Below are positions 23,609-34,276 of a DNA stretch of 64,000 nucleotides, piece by piece. Numbering within the stretch: position 1 is the stretch's first letter; every line of letters starts with the position of its first letter. The position numbers and the translations under genes are program-made. The stretch lies in contig NJFT01000004.1 of assembly GCA_002221725.1 (NCBI GenBank), positions 310,001-374,000 of the forward strand, written 5' to 3'. The stretch is from Scedosporium boydii. Lineage: Eukaryota > Ascomycota > Sordariomycetes > Microascales > Microascaceae. The notes beneath the pieces are model-generated. The model worked only from the letters and a program-made list of their open reading frames with translations. It did no database searches and had not been told where the DNA came from.

Positions 23609-24549
23609 ACAACAACGAAGAAAGGTAAAGAGAGAAAACAAAAGAAAAACTGGTACCGCCCTGGGAAAGTCCTAGAATGCTGTCAACCCTGGTTGGTCCG
23701 ACAACGACTTCTTCCAAGTACACGAGTCTCCAACTTAACCCCAAGATGCTGGACCGGTGGAGCTGGACCATGTAGTCACGGACTCCAGATACACTAACCG
23801 CTTACTACACTGCTTCGCAGAACGAGAGTGCGAAATAAGCCTGTCGCTGTTGCTCTTGCCGATTCTAGAGTCTAGACTGGTAGTTACTGTCTAACAGTTG
23901 CATTCTGGTATCCAGGCCTACGGGTTCCTGGCGACGATTACTTCGTATACCAGCAGGCCAAGACGATACTAAACATTGAAGTATAAATAGAAACCTCACA
24001 GACCAATTTCTAATCTGATCCGAAGGATAAGATGGAGACTCCGATTTCAGCTTTCAACCGTAGTCCGCAGATGCGGACGTGTCCATTCAACATTGTTGTA
24101 TTTGTCGGAGTTGATTAGTGAGCATCCGTGAGTTCAAACGTTCTCGGCGTTTTTACTTTCGCCGTGGTTCAAATGTTGGATGCGTGAAATCGATGATCAT
24201 GCCGTCATCGCCGATACTATTGCTCTTTATTGACACACTCGATGTCAAATTTAAAATGTCATCGTTTCTCTCTTAGTTCCAGGCCCCCGGACAACTCATG
24301 GTCTAGTGAATGTATCTACCATGGGCTTGGCTGACCTATATTTAGGTCTTGCTGGCGACGAAGTTTCAAAGCCCTCCGTCGTTTCCCGCATCGTCTTCGC
24401 AGCATACTCATACGCTCTCGTCTATTATCAAGGCAAAAAGATTTAAATAAAAAGGAAAGAAGTAAAATAATCCCCCTTTGAAAAAAAGAAATAAAAAGGG
24501 AAGAAAGGAGAAAAGGAGGGGAAGGGAAAGAAAAGAAAAGAAGGGGAAA
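23609..24549. other. intergenic between TFIIE-alpha and DNA polymerase X genes
   Basis: These 941 bp hold no supported gene. One exact TACTTCGTA copy is at 23939-23947. The last 80 bp before the polymerase start are a purine-only run (A and G), which is unusual as a leader. Confidence 0.6.
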
Positions 24550-26443
24550 ATGCCCACAGATCTCCAATTCCCTGCTATTTTCGTGCTCCCGGTTCATCTC
24601 CAGCCCGATCGTCTCCATGAACTCGAGGAGAGGATACCAACAATTACATATAATATCAACGAAGCTAATGTTATCCTGGGAAATATTTCCAAGCCGGAGA
24701 GGGCCTTATTTGAGTTAAGGCGACGGAAAGTCAGCTTTGAGCCAACACAATCCCACCTAGATTCTACTGGGCCAGACCCAAAGAGACGAAAAGTATCTCA
24801 GGCGCAATCGCAACGACCGTCGAATCTGCTACAAATAGCGAGACTCGAGTGGCTCTTAGATTCTTTAGAGAAAAAGCGAGTGTTGCCTTTGGACGACTAC
24901 CTCATTCTCGAAGTCACCAAGAAAATGCCCGCTCCCAGCTCGAGGAGAACCCCGGTATATAGCAACTCCACAATTCCCGGTTCTGCGGCGGATCGTACGC
25001 CGGGATCAAGCCCGAGAAAGCGGCCTTTGCTCTTGCAGCAATCTACCTCTGATGATTCTTCTTTGCCCCCGGTTCCGGACTTTCTTCATACGGCATATTC
25101 TTGCCAGCGTCCGACTCCGCTAGAGCCACCCAATTCCTCATTTATCGGCCTCCTCAAGAAAATCAGGAAGCAGAGGATTCTAAATGGCGACCAAGTGGGA
25201 GTCAGAGCCTATTCCACGTCCATTGCTTCTCTCGCCGCTTACCCATATCTACTACAAAGCCCCCACGGTAAGCATTCCCGTCGGAGGCAACAGGGGCAAC
25301 CCCTTTTGAAGGGATATCCTGGCCTGTCCGGAAACACACATTATCCTCCCTGGATTTGGGCACTAACAGGTGGTGATGTAGAGGTCACAAGACTTCCCGG
25401 CTGCGGTCGCAAGATTGCCGAGTTGTTCCAACAGTTCAAGGATACTGGAATGATCGACGAAGCAAATGAAATCGATACAGACCCACGGCTTTCTGTTCTT
25501 GCACTTTTTTATGATATCTGGGGCGTAGGTGACGTAACGGCCCGCGAATTCTATAACAAAGGTTGAGAGACACTCCTCCACCGGTTCCCCCGTCGGAACA
25601 CCCCTTTACACACTATCGAATCCCCATGTTTCAACTGGCTAACAACAATCTTTGCAAGGTTGGAGGGATCTCGACGATGTTATTGAGTACGGGTGGAACA
25701 CACTGACTCGCGTGCAACAGATAGGTGTCAAGTTCTATGATGAGCTCAGGATCAAAATTGGAAGACCTGAAGTTGAGTTCATTGCAAACACTATCCTCGC
25801 CTATGCTAGGAGGGTGGACCCCGCGTTCGAGATGATGGTTGTGGGGGGATATCGCCGGGGGCAGAAAGGCAGTGGCGATGTTGATGTAGTTCTCAGTCAC
25901 CCCGACGAAGCATTCACTCGACATTTCATTGGCCAGCTCGTGGTCATGCTTGAGAAAGGTGGATTTATTTCCCATACACTTAGCCTCTCCACTAGAAATA
26001 GCGACCGCGGGCAGGAACCGTTGCAATGGAAGGGGAGGGCAGCCAGGGGATCTCCCGGATTCGATACTTTGGATAAGGCTATGTTGGTCTGGAAGACGCC
26101 CAAGCAAGACTTGCCCAAAGGTCGTGACGGTGGCAGTCATGCTCAGGAAGAACCCCTGCATCGAAGAGTGGACATCATCATCAGTCCCTGGAAAACTGTT
26201 GGCTGCGCTATCCTCGGCTGGAGTGGCGGTACTACTTTTGAGCGAGACCTGAGGCGGTATTGCAAAATGGAGAGATCGCTCAAATTTGATAGCAGTGGCA
26301 TCCGAAGCCGCATTGATGGTTCTTGGGTGGACTTGGAAGGTGGTGAACGCGGAAGAGCGCCGAACATGGAAACGGCAGAGAAGAGAGTTTTCGAGGGACT
26401 GGGTCTCATGTGGATAAGGCCAGAACAGCGGTGTACCGGGTAG
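24550..26443 (+). CDS. pol4: family X DNA polymerase (Pol4; Pol lambda/mu-like)
   Basis: Family X polymerases fill short gaps in base excision repair and non-homologous end joining. Three exons, 24550-25267, 25370-25561 and 25659-26443, give 564 aa. The N-terminal 110 residues look like a divergent BRCT domain (FVLPVHLQPDRLHELEERI), followed by a Ser/Pro-rich linker. The 8-kDa domain begins near NSSFIGLLKKIRKQRIL, with helix-hairpin-helix motifs LPGCGRKIAELFQ and WGVGDVTAREFY. The catalytic core has GGYRRGQKGSGDVDVV, with metal-binding Asp at about 377 and 379, and the third Asp in RRVDIIISPW at about 475. GTTFERDLRRYCK is the nucleotide-binding end of the palm/thumb. The intron at 25268-25369 is 102 bp with no stop in frame; leaving it in would insert 34 residues between the two helix-hairpin-helix parts, so I treat it as an intron. 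Nuclear location is inferred from the basic linker. Confidence 0.95.
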
Positions 26444-27116
26444 ATCACGAAGAGTGTCGAAAGCTGAGATCTAATATTGCTATGACGCATTATTTCGAAA
26501 GGGCTGCATTAGCCTTTGAGACTAAAAGTAGTTTCGGAGGTTCGATGATCAAACTACGCTCTCTCGGGGAGTAGACATAGGTCAACATATTCCGTCTCTA
26601 GCGGCACCGCGTTGCATTTTGTTGATCTCCCAGGTCTTGTGGTAATAAACAGTGCAGATTCTCTAGGATTCGAAAGATGCCGTCCGATGGAAACAACTTC
26701 GGCACCTTTCATGGAATAGTAATTGCGGAATTTGACAAAACAGGCCCGGGGGAGGTCAAAAAGGTAAACGGGTATCTACACCCGGGGCGTAACATTGGCT
26801 GTCGAGATATATCCTCTTTCGAACTGCAACCGTGCGCGTGGTTCATCGGTGGTGTGCAGCGCGGTATCCTTCATGCCGCATCACCCATAGTGCCTAAGCG
26901 AGGTCCAACGTCGGGTAAGTAACATTGGATTTTCTTCCACTGGCAAATAGGCAGAGGCCATTTTTGCCGACCGTGGCATTGGCACCGATGCGTCAGTGCC
27001 AACCACCAAAATGTTAGAGTCGCCAAGTTCGTCGTGTGGCGTCAAGTCCGATCTGAATGTGGCAGATGTTAATACGGGAGCGCGATTCCAACAAGATTCC
27101 CTAGAGGGTGACGGAT
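26444..27116. other. convergent spacer between pol4 and ecm14
   Basis: The genes converge. An 81-codon ATG frame at 26677-26922 (+) has no recognisable domain and no intron signals, and I do not call it a gene. The rest should be 3' untranslated sequence. Confidence 0.5.
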
Positions 27117-28872
27117 TTAAATCCTCAAATCCCAAGTGCGGGTTGAGTCTTCTGGCTCGAGAGAGCTTGACATGCCGCTTATAGGAGTTTGGGGCGAGGC
27201 GAACTGTTGATCGCTGGAATCCTCGGCAAGGCTTTCGATGCCATTGTTGCCTAGTAAAAAGTCCGCAAGGTATCGAAAAGCGCTAAATATCTCTTCACCG
27301 GTGGGGATGATGTATTCTCGCGGTAATAAGAAGCCGTAACTCCCCGTATCTCTCAGTCGGATCTGATAGCTGTATCGTGCAAGTAACTCGTGGCTAAACC
27401 AGTCTATGGCAGAGCCGCCTCCCGTTTCGACACGGGCCGATTTGGCATCTCGCATAGATTTCCTCGACAGGGTCGAACCTTCGCAGGCCGGCCTGACAGA
27501 ATAAGTTTCCCCACTTGTGAGTCGAATGGCCTTTGCTAGTCCAGCGGCCAACTCCTCCATATTCTCCAAGTTTGGCGGTTCTTCGGTGCAAGAGAATGAG
27601 TATGGAAAAAGAACTTGCTGAGAATAGGAATGGAGGTCGATCAATCCTATTACATCGGCGCCGTTGTCTATGTAACGCCGCACCCATGTCGTCAGCTGTT
27701 GGGCTTCGATCGCCTCTAATGCTTCATTCCCGCTGTAAAATTCCGAGCATGGATCTCCTGAATATTCCCATTTATACCCAAAAGCACGATCAAGATCGAT
27801 ACCTCGACAGAACCGAAAAGTAGTGTGCTGCCTCGTTTTGCGCCACAGACGATCGACTTGCCATGTGTATTCAAACCCGTCTGGGTTTAGGGTCGGGATA
27901 ACGACGAGATCGTATTGCTCTAAGAACTTCGTCACAATAGGGTCTTTGCGGTAGTGGGTGATAAACGACCAGGCAACGTAGTTCGCTGTTGTTGTCGAGA
28001 TCCATTCCCTCGCGTGTAATCCTCCTGTAATTACTATGGTTTTTCGTGGTGAATCGACGTCAACAGCAGATCGAGCCCCGATTCGCAGTGCAAGAATGTC
28101 CCGACCCTCATAAGAAGAGCCAATGCTTATTATATCTACAAGCGATGGGAAGAGAGCTTCCACGAGCCGTGCCCACCGGCGTATGACCTGCTTTACGTTA
28201 GTAGGTCCGAGGTAAAGGCGAGGCCGGGGCAGCCTGGAAGTGGGGGTTGGGGGGAGGTCTGACTGGCAAAGGCTGGTAGTTCTCGAAAAACACATTGTCT
28301 CCGTGAGTCGGCAACTGAGGGCCAAGGGTAGAGGATGTCTCTGGGGACATGTCTACGTATCCATCACTGAGATACTTAGGAGGGTATGTGCTCCGGACAA
28401 GAGACGCGAGGTCCGGGATAAGGGTGTAGTAAGACGCGTGTAGCGACTTTGGAATCAGACTAAGAAATGGGGCGACGTCATCGCGGTGCATCCGTATGTC
28501 GACGTAGTTTGGGCCATATGACCATACGTCTTTGAACAATCTCTCCACGGCATCCGAAATGGCAGCTTCTTCGAAAGGATCGGTTATGTTGAAGCGCACG
28601 ACCACCTCGCCACCATAAGCGGCCCATATATTCCGTTCGACAGGCTTGGTGTCAACTCTCGCAGCAGGATTCCCAAATATGAACTCGACGAAGTAGTCGC
28701 GAAGCCGTCTCAGGGACGGGTTGGCATGGCTGCGACCATCACGGGCAGCAGAAGCGAACTGCTTCGACATTAACGTCGTTCTGACCCTTCCGTCTTGGCC
28801 TCCGTTCGGCCGTTGATCCGCGGCCAGAGCGGACGCGAGGAGCGAGAGGAATCCTAATTGTGAGAACTTCAT
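27117..28872 (-). CDS. ecm14: Ecm14-like secreted M14 metallocarboxypeptidase homologue, probably inactive
   Basis: This is a member of the M14A carboxypeptidase fold acting in the secretory pathway or cell wall; yeast Ecm14 has a poorly understood role in cell-wall assembly. Exons 28264-28872 and 27117-28187 give 559 aa. A signal peptide is seen at residues 1-18 (FLSLLASALAA). A propeptide of about 180 residues follows (VVRFNITDPFEEAAISDAVE; YYTLIPDLASLV). The catalytic-fold domain starts with NYQPLPVIRRW across the splice site. Zinc ligands are intact: His261 and Glu264 in GGLHAREW and His389 in IDLHSY. The place of the general-base Glu (Glu270 in bovine CPA, in FELRDTG) is Arg480 here (YQIRLRDTG). 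Characterised Ecm14 proteins carry Lys there and lack peptidase activity, so this is probably a pseudoenzyme too. The 76-bp intron has branch site ACTAAC; the donor is GTCAGA. Confidence 0.94.
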
Positions 28873-29628
28873 TTCGATGGCGATGACGATGAGAAAATCG
28901 CGTGCATTCCTGGCGTAGCATTTAGCGCATTCGAAAAAAAAATCAAAAATTATGATACCAGCCAGTTCAAGGCAGGAAAGAGACTTGGATCGATGCGGTG
29001 GGTCATCGAAGACGACGCATTTCGTAAGCCCAGCCAGCCCATTGACTGTTGGCAGGTACCTCTGTTGCCATCTTTTGTGGGCCTGGAATCTATCCCATCA
29101 TGGCACGGGCTATGGATATTTGTTGCAGAGTCCAATTGGAGTGAAGGGCCAACTTCATGTAAGAATGCTGAGGTACTTCGTACACAGATACACAGGTATT
29201 AATTGCAATGTGGCGGGTGTTGACAGCTGAACAGATCTTCAGTGACCCAGTTATTTCTGGAGGCCTTACATAAGCTCATAATAACATCATCAATTCCAAG
29301 TTGGCAGTGGCGCCCCTTTAATACATCGAATTTGAAGTCGAGGTTCATCGCGTACTTGTAGTACGGACTAGAATTGCAATCGAACCTACACCAAGCTTCA
29401 ACACAAATCGAACGACTCGGACGAAGGCAGTACTTTCAGCTAACCGTCAATGTCAATGCTCATGCCCAGATTCAATTGAGCGCTCCAAATGACACTTCAT
29501 TGAAGGCTGCGAAGCCTTCAGACTCGAGGAGCGCGCTCAAACCCCCTCCTTTTGCGCCTTTCGTCTATTCCGACTGCTCTTATCCTTCCCGAGTTGTTCG
29601 CTGCAAAGGATCATGACCTACAATCACA
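28873..29628. promoter_or_regulatory. divergent promoter region of ecm14 and the Sec7-domain gene
   Basis: The 756-bp spacer lies between two divergent genes. It has an exact GTACTTCGTAC at 29173-29183 and a short A-run at 28934-28943. No gene is supported. Confidence 0.55.
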
Positions 29629-32600
29629 ATGCCTTTTCTTCGCCGACATGCCCCCCTGGCCAGTGAGACTGACATTAGAAATGCCGCCGTGGGGATGTCG
29701 AGTCCCGCACAGTCCTCAATGGACGCACCGGCGGATGCGGATTCCGGGATAGAGCCGGATCCCGTGGCTGACCATCGCAAGGAGAGCCATGCCTCTGGTT
29801 CTCTTTCGATTCCGGTGCGTGCCTTCGATAACAGCTCACAAGGCTCCTCCACTTCTCAGCCTCGAGACCACTCCAGCAGCCGTCCAAGTTCCCCACCCCA
29901 GGAACAAACCCATCGACACCGCCGCTTCTCTGTCCTTAGATTCCGGAACGCGTCTGATTCCCAGTTATCGACGAGAGCCAAATATGAAGCAGAGAACCCT
30001 CCCCCTCTACCCACACCGCGTATGTCAGATTATCTCTCCCACAATAAGAGAATACGTAACCTACTCACAAGTACTACAGCTCCAGAAATCATCACGACTG
30101 CTCCAACTGTGGATTTCGATGCTCTACAAAAAAGACCTTCCCGGATGAATTTAGCAAATCGCTTTCGCCGTTCCGCAGCCCCTACCAAGTCAAGAGATAA
30201 GGACATCGCCAAATCACAGCAGGGAAAGCGTTCGAGAAAATCCACCTCTGACGAGCCACGGGGCCTTGATGATCCCTACTTCATACCCCCTGATGAATCC
30301 AGAGATCATGGGGCCGCTGCGGAGCCTCCGTCGTATGGCCATGATGACGGGACTATCGCCGCCCTACCAATTACCCGGATATCTGAATCCTCTCGGTCTG
30401 ACGCTGGTTCTGGCGATCCAGCCGTATATGCTAGCACCACCACAACTACAACGCATACTGTTCATACGATTACCACAACGCTTTTTCGTTTGCCTCGCCG
30501 AAGGAACAAAGCCGGGGAGTCCTTGTTTCCTCTGGGCCATTTACCGCAAAAGGGCAATGCGCCAGCGGGCAGTTTGGCCCAGAGTACGATTTCAGCATCA
30601 TCCCTAGCCATTCCGAGGTCCTCGTTCGGCACTTCCGAGTCCGGTGCTCCCTTCTCCGAACCCGGGACGCCAAGGGCATCTACATCTCACAGCGGCACGA
30701 CGCCAAACGCATCCTCTCCCGAGGCGCGGATGAAGCACGCCACATCCCCCGCAACTGCCCTCTGGCGACCTGAACCCGCGCACTCCGGACGTTCATCCCC
30801 TACAAGAGGCCCGATTAGCCTCCGCGGTCGCTCTTCCACGATGAGCTCTATCGGCGGCCATTCGAATGACGAATGCCTTGCCCCCCCAACTACTCGGACG
30901 TCTTCCTCAACCGGCCGTAAGAGCTTCAGTGATCTCTTTGGTCTTAGCCGATTACGTCAAAACTCCGACCTTGCTCTAAATCGGCACGGATCCATGACCC
31001 CCGTGACGCCGGGATCTGCAACTTCCAAGAACAATTCTCTTCAGCTAGTTAGAGAAGAGCAGGTCGTTTTACCTGAGCGTCGAGACGACGATACGCCTGC
31101 AAAATACCTCGCTCGCTTAGAGGAGGTAGTCAGTCGTAGTGTAATCCCCAGTGCGCTCTCGCGCGGTTCGGATCAGTTTTCGACCGCAGTAATGCGCAGC
31201 TACATGAGGAGCTTTCGTTTTTTCGGAGATCCTATCGACATGGCCCTCCGAAAGCTTCTAATGGAGGCAGAACTACCTCGGGAGACTCAGCAAATCGACC
31301 GTTGCCTGCAGGCCTTTGCCAACCGTTACGATGAATGCAATCCCGGCGTGTATTCAACCCCGGATCAGGCCTATTTCATAGCATTCTCACTCCTCATCCT
31401 TCATACAGATGCTTTCAACAAGAACAACAAGCGCAAGATGCAAAAGCATGACTACTTGAAGAATGCAGGAGGTGAGGGCATATTTGACGAGATTCTCGAA
31501 TGCTTCTATGACAACATTACATACACGCCCTTTATTCATGTGGAGGACGACCTTGATATCAATGGTGAACGTATAGTCGCTCACAAAGCGAGAAGGAAGC
31601 CGATCTTCGCTGGTGGAGCGACTGAAGTCGTTAAGACTTCAACAAAGGAGCCTCTCGATCCCTATACCCTAATCATCGACGGTAAACTTGACGTGTTGCG
31701 TCCGAGTCTCAAGGATGTTATGCACCTAGAAGATCAATATTCTTATCTCGGGACAGCCAAGTCTTTGGATCTGAAAGAACTCCAAAAGACGTTCTTTAGA
31801 ACTGGAGTTTTGCAGATAGTCTCGGCCCGATCCCGCCCAGACGCATTCATGACAGAAAAGACCGCGACGAACCCCGAAGAAGCGCATCCCGGAATCGTCG
31901 ATATAAAGATTACAAAAGTTGGACTCCTTTGGCGCAAAGACGCTAAGAAGAAGAGGACCAGATCCAAATGGCAAGAATGGGGTGCGATCTTGACAGGAGC
32001 TCAGCTGTACTTCTTCCGCAATACGACCTGGGTAAAGAGCCTTATGCATCAATACGAATCCCACGTCAAGCAGGGAAATGACGGAGTGCCCGTTATTTTC
32101 CAGCCACCACTAGAGCAGTTCAAGCCAGATGTACTGTTCTCAACTGATGGTGCTGTTGCTCTGGTCGATTCTACATACAAGAGGCACAAAAATGCATTCG
32201 TCTACGTCCGGCATGGAGGAATTGAGGAGGTCTTGCTTGCCGACGACGAAAACGAGATGAACGATTGGCTAGCAAAGCTCAACTATGCTGCGGCCTTCAG
32301 GACCTCTGGGGTGCGGATGAGGGGCGTTGTAGGTGGGCATTACGATGGCCAAAGCCGTCGTGGCATTAGGAGGCTCGATAGCTCCGATGCTACGCAACTT
32401 ATTCAGACCCCGACGGGTGATGTCAGCATAGCCCGTGGCCGTATTGACCAGAAGATGGCAGAAGACATTCTCGCAGCGCGCCGAGACATCATGGTGCAGA
32501 AGGTTGCAGATGCCGCGGACAAACTAGCTTCTGTCGAAAAGCAGCTGGAAGCACAGCTAAGAAACGCAAGACACTTGCAGATTCTGGCGCCGATTCAGAC

Positions 32601-33936
32601 AAAAACACGTGAACAGGTTTTATTAGCAGCTGCGCGCATGTCGGCACAACTTAAATGGACTCGAATGGAGATTTGGAAGTTGCGGTGCCACCGGGACATC
32701 CTTCTCCAGGACCTGGAGGAGGAGCGGAACGGAATGGAATACGTGGCCAGCACGGTCGTGAACACACCGCCCATAGAAGTACCGCCGCAGCCCGTCAGTG
32801 CATCACCAGGCTTGTCTGCAGATTCCTCGGCCCGTTTCGGTAATGAAACTTCCCGACCTAGCGGCTCAGTAGTTCATGACGACTCGGAATATCCAGAACG
32901 CCCCAACAATCCATCTGATGCTCCTCTCCAAACTCCGCCCAAAACTGCCTCTCGGCCTCGCAGAAGGTCGGACACGGCAAGTCTCAGAGCAGGTTCGATC
33001 TCTGGCAGCATAGCTTTCCCCAGTCCCCAGCCCCCAGTCATTCCATCCGGCAAGCCCCCGAATGGTAACGGAGAACTGCCGAGCAGTCAGCCGCGTGGTG
33101 GCTCGGTACATGACGATATTGATGATGGTGAACGCGACATTTTGGAACAGGCTGGTCTTATCAAAACCAGATCGAGAAGAGTTTCTGACAGCTACGGATC
33201 ACCGTTTGCCGCTGCTCCCATGGGTGAAGCTGAAGAATGGCGTGATAATTCGTCTCCGGCTGAAAAAGTGGAGAGAAATAAAATCCGGAGAAGCCTCCAG
33301 CGTACCCTTAGAGATAGCGCCGGACACCTTTCCCACCAACGTATCAAAAAGGGGAAGGAGATTCTGGCCAGCGGGTCGCTAGAGGACGACAATGTCGACA
33401 GTAAGCTAACCCGGTCAACGGGGAGCTTTGTCGTTCATGGAAAGAAAGCATCCGTGATCAATTTCGGCACGGAGCTGCGGGGGATATCACCAGACGCGAA
33501 GATACGGGCTAAACAGCAGGTATGGCGCGACGATCAATCGCAGCAACAGCAACACGGACAGCGCTCATTGCCCCGCACTAGTGGAGAGCATGACTTTTAT
33601 CCTGTTACCGGAGATGGTCGAGAATGGAGTGAGCGGAGGGGCTCTGCTGCAAGCGCAAGCACGGCGACAGCAAGAAGTTTCCGTGAACTTCATCGAAAAT
33701 ACTCAAGATCAGCATCTGCTGGTCGTCTCACTGCGCCCTCCGATGAAGACAGTGAAGTAGCTCTAAGTTTCTCTGAGGGCAGACGCACTCCTCTCCCACC
33801 AATCGAGCGAGATGCCAGCGAATGTGAGGATGATCCGGTCACGAATGCGGCGCCGCACCAGCCCCAGCACGAGACACCAGGTTCAGGTCCAAGCACCCCC
33901 AACAGCTCGGAGGACGGTGGCGTGGATCACTTATGA
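29629..33936 (+). CDS. Sec7-PH domain ARF guanine-nucleotide exchange factor (Syt1-like)
   Basis: The protein should activate ARF-type GTPases in vesicle transport at Golgi or plasma membranes. It is an uninterrupted frame of 1435 aa. Residues 1-480 are Ser/Pro/Thr-rich and predicted disordered. The Sec7 domain spans about 487-650: motif 1 is LMEAELPRETQQIDRCL, where the Glu of PRE corresponds to the catalytic glutamic finger, and motif 2 is AYFIAFSLLILHTDAFNKNN. A PH domain follows at about 754-895 (VGLLWRKDAKKKRTRSKW; QEWGAILTGAQLYFFRN; EEVLLADDENEMNDWLAKL). A coiled coil at about 940-1040 (AADKLASVEKQLEAQLRNAR) precedes a 400-residue disordered tail with QQQQ and many SR/SP sites. The Sec7-PH-coil order matches yeast Syt1 and EFA6/IQSEC-like proteins rather than the large Sec7/Gea GEFs. 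Shares its upstream region with ecm14; the downstream neighbour srp72 converges. Confidence 0.93.
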   Translation: MPFLRRHAPLASETDIRNAAVGMSSPAQSSMDAPADADSGIEPDPVADHRKESHASGSLSIPVRAFDNSSQGSSTSQPRDHSSSRPSSPPQEQTHRHRRFSVLRFRNASDSQLSTRAKYEAENPPPLPTPRMSDYLSHNKRIRNLLTSTTAPEIITTAPTVDFDALQKRPSRMNLANRFRRSAAPTKSRDKDIAKSQQGKRSRKSTSDEPRGLDDPYFIPPDESRDHGAAAEPPSYGHDDGTIAALPITRISESSRSDAGSGDPAVYASTTTTTTHTVHTITTTLFRLPRRRNKAGESLFPLGHLPQKGNAPAGSLAQSTISASSLAIPRSSFGTSESGAPFSEPGTPRASTSHSGTTPNASSPEARMKHATSPATALWRPEPAHSGRSSPTRGPISLRGRSSTMSSIGGHSNDECLAPPTTRTSSSTGRKSFSDLFGLSRLRQNSDLALNRHGSMTPVTPGSATSKNNSLQLVREEQVVLPERRDDDTPAKYLARLEEVVSRSVIPSALSRGSDQFSTAVMRSYMRSFRFFGDPIDMALRKLLMEAELPRETQQIDRCLQAFANRYDECNPGVYSTPDQAYFIAFSLLILHTDAFNKNNKRKMQKHDYLKNAGGEGIFDEILECFYDNITYTPFIHVEDDLDINGERIVAHKARRKPIFAGGATEVVKTSTKEPLDPYTLIIDGKLDVLRPSLKDVMHLEDQYSYLGTAKSLDLKELQKTFFRTGVLQIVSARSRPDAFMTEKTATNPEEAHPGIVDIKITKVGLLWRKDAKKKRTRSKWQEWGAILTGAQLYFFRNTTWVKSLMHQYESHVKQGNDGVPVIFQPPLEQFKPDVLFSTDGAVALVDSTYKRHKNAFVYVRHGGIEEVLLADDENEMNDWLAKLNYAAAFRTSGVRMRGVVGGHYDGQSRRGIRRLDSSDATQLIQTPTGDVSIARGRIDQKMAEDILAARRDIMVQKVADAADKLASVEKQLEAQLRNARHLQILAPIQTKTREQVLLAAARMSAQLKWTRMEIWKLRCHRDILLQDLEEERNGMEYVASTVVNTPPIEVPPQPVSASPGLSADSSARFGNETSRPSGSVVHDDSEYPERPNNPSDAPLQTPPKTASRPRRRSDTASLRAGSISGSIAFPSPQPPVIPSGKPPNGNGELPSSQPRGGSVHDDIDDGERDILEQAGLIKTRSRRVSDSYGSPFAAAPMGEAEEWRDNSSPAEKVERNKIRRSLQRTLRDSAGHLSHQRIKKGKEILASGSLEDDNVDSKLTRSTGSFVVHGKKASVINFGTELRGISPDAKIRAKQQVWRDDQSQQQQHGQRSLPRTSGEHDFYPVTGDGREWSERRGSAASASTATARSFRELHRKYSRSASAGRLTAPSDEDSEVALSFSEGRRTPLPPIERDASECEDDPVTNAAPHQPQHETPGSGPSTPNSSEDGGVDHL

Positions 33937-34276
33937 GCCTGCTTTCTCTAACAGGAGTTTTGTGGCTTCGATGATATACGATATACCTAGTAGTCATGTT
34001 GCTCGCCGATGGGGGGAACTCGCTAGCACACCGGGTGGTGTCGGGCCTTCTCGTTCTCCTTGATATCTGATAGATTGTGGAGGCCGCTGGCTGGACCGGG
34101 TCACTGGATTTGCGAATGTAATTTCAACAATACAGGCCATGATGAAGACAACTGCAGTCATATCAATCTGTACACTAGGGATAGTTGTTATGTTAACCGT
34201 GTATTTCTGGGATTGTTCTATGATTAAAGTGTCATCCACCCCCTCTCTGGCAGTAATACTTGGTCACTCGAAATTT
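33937..34276. other. convergent spacer
   Basis: These 340 bp lie between the 3' ends of the Sec7-domain gene and srp72. They are A+T richer than the flanking exons and should contain both polyadenylation regions. No other feature is seen. Confidence 0.6.

Noticed and set aside
26677..26922. 81-codon ATG frame between pol4 and ecm14
   Set aside because: No recognisable domain and in the 3' region of converging genes; kept only as intergenic.
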